Below, in pieces: positions 62,153 to 64,000 of a stretch of 64,000 nucleotides of DNA. Under the pieces are notes generated by a model. That model was not told the origin of the DNA, made no database searches, and saw only the letters and a list, made by a program, of their open reading frames with translations. Both the position numbers and the translations under genes were made by a program. Origin of the DNA: Terriglobus roseus (lineage in GTDB: Bacteria > Acidobacteriota > Terriglobia > Terriglobales > Acidobacteriaceae); NCBI RefSeq assembly GCF_900105625.1, contig NZ_FNSD01000001.1, positions 1,054,001-1,118,000 of the forward strand, in the 5' to 3' direction. Every line of letters starts with the position of its first letter. The stretch's first letter is position 1.

Positions 62153-63311
62153 GTTGCTCCTCCCGTGAGTTCACGGTCTCGCGATCCTCTCGGAACGGGA
62201 TCTCAATCAGGACTTCGGTGCCCCGTGGCTCAGCACCCCGGATGGTGATCGAGTGATCACCGGGATACATGCGTTCGAGTCGCTCGCGCGTGGAACTGAG
62301 TCCGATGCCAATCCGGTGGATCTTTGTCTGCTTCTCGAATCCCGTTCCGTTGTCGCTCACCAGCAGACGCAGTTGTTTGCCCCCTGCGCTTACCTGCACA
62401 CGAATGACGCCGTCATGCCGCACATCGCGCATGCCGTGAATGACAGCGTTCTCGACGAGGGGCTGCAGAAGGAAGGTTGGCAACAAGCCTGCCTCTGCGT
62501 TGCGGTCCACGTCGATCTCGAAGTCCAGCCGGTCGCCGAAGCGCATCTTCTCCAGTGCGATGTAATGCCGAAGCAGCGCAATTTCGTCCGCCACAGTCGT
62601 CTCAGCACCGGAGTCTGTTCGTAGCACCGCACGTAAGAGGTCGCCGAGCTTTGCCAGCATCCGGCTTGCAACGACAGGGTCCTGGCGCGTGAGCACCGAG
62701 ATGTTCTGCAGGCTGTTAAAGAGGAAGTGCGGGTTCAGCTTCGCCCGCAGCACCTCAAGTTGAGCCTGGTTCAGACTCGCCTCCAACAGGCTTTTCTCCA
62801 GGCCCAGTTGTACTGCCTTATGTTTCTGCTGCTGCAACTGGTAGAAAGCCCGTATGGAGTAGGAAGCACCAACGCTGAGCCAGAAGAAGAACTCCCCAAT
62901 CGCCAGCTCGTAGAACGAGAAGCTTTTAAAGCGCGCCCATGGAAACGGGCGGCCAGAGAGCCAGAGTGCGCCGGCGAAGGAGAAACGCATCAAGGGTGCT
63001 GCGACAACACAGACGGGTATGCTCGCGAGCGCCAGCTTTGCCGTGTGGCTGAGCCACTGTTCGCGGCCGAGCGGAAGATGGCGCTCCAAGCGGAAGGCGA
63101 TCGCTGAGAACACTCCCCATGGCATGAAGCATGCGATGTAAGCGATCCAGAAGATGAAGTCGCTACGATTGGCAGCAGGCGACGTCAGGAAGCCACGAAG
63201 GGATCCGACCGCTCCGATGAGCGCCCAGATGAGCGTGAGGGTACCGACACCGGGATAGCGGACGTGATCCGCATCCGTCGACGTTCTCGTTAAGGGTTCG
63301 CGCTCTGCCAA
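62133..63311 (-). CDS. LytS/YehU-type sensor histidine kinase
   Basis: A 392-residue membrane kinase. Four hydrophobic segments lie between about 22 and 150 (LIWALIGAVGSL; FIFWIAYIACFMPWGVFSAI; LASIPVCVVAAPLM; ELAIGEFFFWLSVGAS), followed by a coiled-coil-like linker. The His_kinase box LRAKLNPHFLFNSLQNIS carries His195. The ATPase part has LLQPLVENAVIHGMRD, VSDNGTGF and GIGLSSTRERLERMY. The start is TTG at 63311 after a GGGAG site. There is no extracellular sensor domain, so the signal is probably sensed in the membrane. Confidence 0.92.
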   Translation of the reverse strand: MAEREPLTRTSTDADHVRYPGVGTLTLIWALIGAVGSLRGFLTSPAANRSDFIFWIAYIACFMPWGVFSAIAFRLERHLPLGREQWLSHTAKLALASIPVCVVAAPLMRFSFAGALWLSGRPFPWARFKSFSFYELAIGEFFFWLSVGASYSIRAFYQLQQQKHKAVQLGLEKSLLEASLNQAQLEVLRAKLNPHFLFNSLQNISVLTRQDPVVASRMLAKLGDLLRAVLRTDSGAETTVADEIALLRHYIALEKMRFGDRLDFEIDVDRNAEAGLLPTFLLQPLVENAVIHGMRDVRHDGVIRVQVSAGGKQLRLLVSDNGTGFEKQTKIHRIGIGLSSTRERLERMYPGDHSITIRGAEPRGTEVLIEIPFREDRETVNSREEQRATADR

Positions 63312-63627
63312 GTGATCCGCTCCCGCATCAGCTCAATCGCCCACGCTCGTTGGAGCGCTCGTCTTTACCATGATGCAGCTTTTCACCGAAACGAAACGAA
63401 TCACTTTGGTGAACACACCCTCGTCACGGGCGAACAGCACCTCGTGGCTGACGAACTGCCCGGACGACGCGCAACGGTTCCCCCGGCTCGCTGAGGCGTT
63501 GACCCGTCAAAACAGTCAGTTCGCCAAGTTCTGGCAGACTCAATCGACTCCTGAGCGCACACTTGCATTCGTCGGGAGTATTCGCAGAAATCTCTCACTC
63601 GCCGATGAAGCAACGGAGCGGAGAAAT
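63312..63627 (+). other. 316 bp leader region with an open in-frame extension
   Basis: The divergent region between the LytS-type kinase and the sugar dehydrogenase. A frame starting ATG at 63370 runs without a stop into the dehydrogenase gene (86 extra codons). Its middle part is somewhat protein-like (SQFAKFWQTQSTPERTLAF), but the signal peptide begins only at 63628. No promoter pair or RNA signature was evident. Confidence 0.4.
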
Positions 63628-64000
63628 ATGGCTAAGTCACGCTTGGTGAATCGAGTCGTTTGGGGATTGGGGCTGACTGTCGCGGTCGCTACCACGGCAG
63701 CAGCTCAGACTGCGCCGAAAGCACTTACAGCTCGGCTCTCTGACTTTGTGGAGATGCCGCTTACAGGTCACGACGCTCGGTCTCAGCCGGCGCGGATCAA
63801 CTTCCTGGTTGAAGAACCTGGACAGAATCGACTCTTCGTCAGCGACTCAAGCGGTCCTCTCTACATTCTGGATAAGAAGACACACCAACCGGTCGTCTAC
63901 CTGGACTTCGACGGTTCAGGCAACGGTAAGGGTCTGTTCCCACGGTTCATCGCGGACTTCAGTTTTGCAAGCGGACTGCTGGGATTCACCTTTGATCCCG
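63628..64000 (+). CDS. PQQ-type sugar/sorbosone dehydrogenase family protein, 3' end outside window
   Basis: The first 124 residues are visible. The ATG follows GGAG. The start MAKSRLVNRVVWGLGLTVAV, cut near AAAQT, is a Sec signal. The mature part matches the first propeller blades of the GSDH/soluble glucose dehydrogenase-like family: INFLVEEPGQNRLFVSDSSG, LYILDKKTHQPVVYLDF and SGLLGFTFDP, the last equivalent to the GLLGLAFHPDF family motif. It would oxidise a sugar or polyol in the periplasm if PQQ is available. The catalytic residues lie beyond the window. Confidence 0.8.
   Translation, partial: MAKSRLVNRVVWGLGLTVAVATTAAAQTAPKALTARLSDFVEMPLTGHDARSQPARINFLVEEPGQNRLFVSDSSGPLYILDKKTHQPVVYLDFDGSGNGKGLFPRFIADFSFASGLLGFTFDP

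Noticed and set aside
1-64000. Mobile elements, CRISPR arrays, tRNA and rRNA genes
   Set aside because: I looked for transposase or integrase motifs, regularly spaced repeats, and tRNA T-loop and rRNA signatures and found none that held up by eye.

Overview
The window reads as chromosomal DNA of an Acidobacteriota member of the Terriglobus/Granulicella/Edaphobacter type. The reasons are its moderately high GC, five very large Oar-type TonB-dependent receptors (carboxypeptidase-regulatory-like domain, plug and barrel, about 1,050-1,200 residues), many Tat- or Sec-exported hydrolases, a propeller-type hybrid two-component sensor, and a small AT-hook protein with a Lys/Ala-rich tail of a kind I associate with this group. 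I saw no rRNA, tRNA, CRISPR array, transposase or integrase.

Layout. 1-2101 (-) is the front part of receptor 1. It diverges from a GntR/FCD regulator and a hydantoinase/oxoprolinase pair (2350-6703). 6744-7082 is a broken AraC gene and 7332-8498 a diguanylate cyclase. 8639-11644 (-) pairs an L-arabinose/L-fucose isomerase-like enzyme with a GH39-like glycosidase. Receptor 2 (11787-15143, -) diverges from an IclR-HTH/sugar-binding hybrid regulator (15369-16532). Receptor 3 plus a secreted alpha/beta-hydrolase (21199-16591, -) diverge from a TetR regulator. 22058-26229 is a Reg_prop histidine kinase, a LuxR-type response regulator and a lone receiver. They are followed by three odd secreted or small proteins: a 1,373-residue protein of unknown function, a 66-residue lipoprotein and an AT-hook protein. 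On the opposite strand is a seven-repeat FG-GAP protein with two L-type lectin domains. 35344-42779 is an SGNH hydrolase whose sequence blocks are circularly permuted, a membrane winged-helix regulator, a FAD oxidoreductase and receptor 4. 42898-49273 is a GH99-like enzyme, a second membrane winged-helix regulator and receptor 5. 49515-51821 is a TetR/MFS exporter pair, followed by a Crp/Fnr regulator and a beta-helix protein. 54594-59749 (-) is an operon of four exported enzymes: ceramidase-like, carboxylesterase, amidohydrolase and DUF1080. It lies behind a third membrane winged-helix regulator and a LytS/LytTR two-component pair. The window ends in a PQQ-type sugar dehydrogenase.

How it fits together. 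Much of the window is a string of nutrient-acquisition modules, each with a big outer-membrane receptor or exported enzymes and its own regulator of a different class (GntR, IclR/sugar-binding, TetR, membrane winged helix). The most distinctive feature is the set of three paralogous membrane-anchored winged-helix proteins, each next to a receptor or an exported-enzyme operon. Short tandem repeats of about 10-11 bp (variants of GTAAC/GTACC) lie in the neighbouring promoters. This looks like a membrane one-component signalling system controlling uptake modules. Functions are inferred from sequence motifs read by eye; no database search was run.
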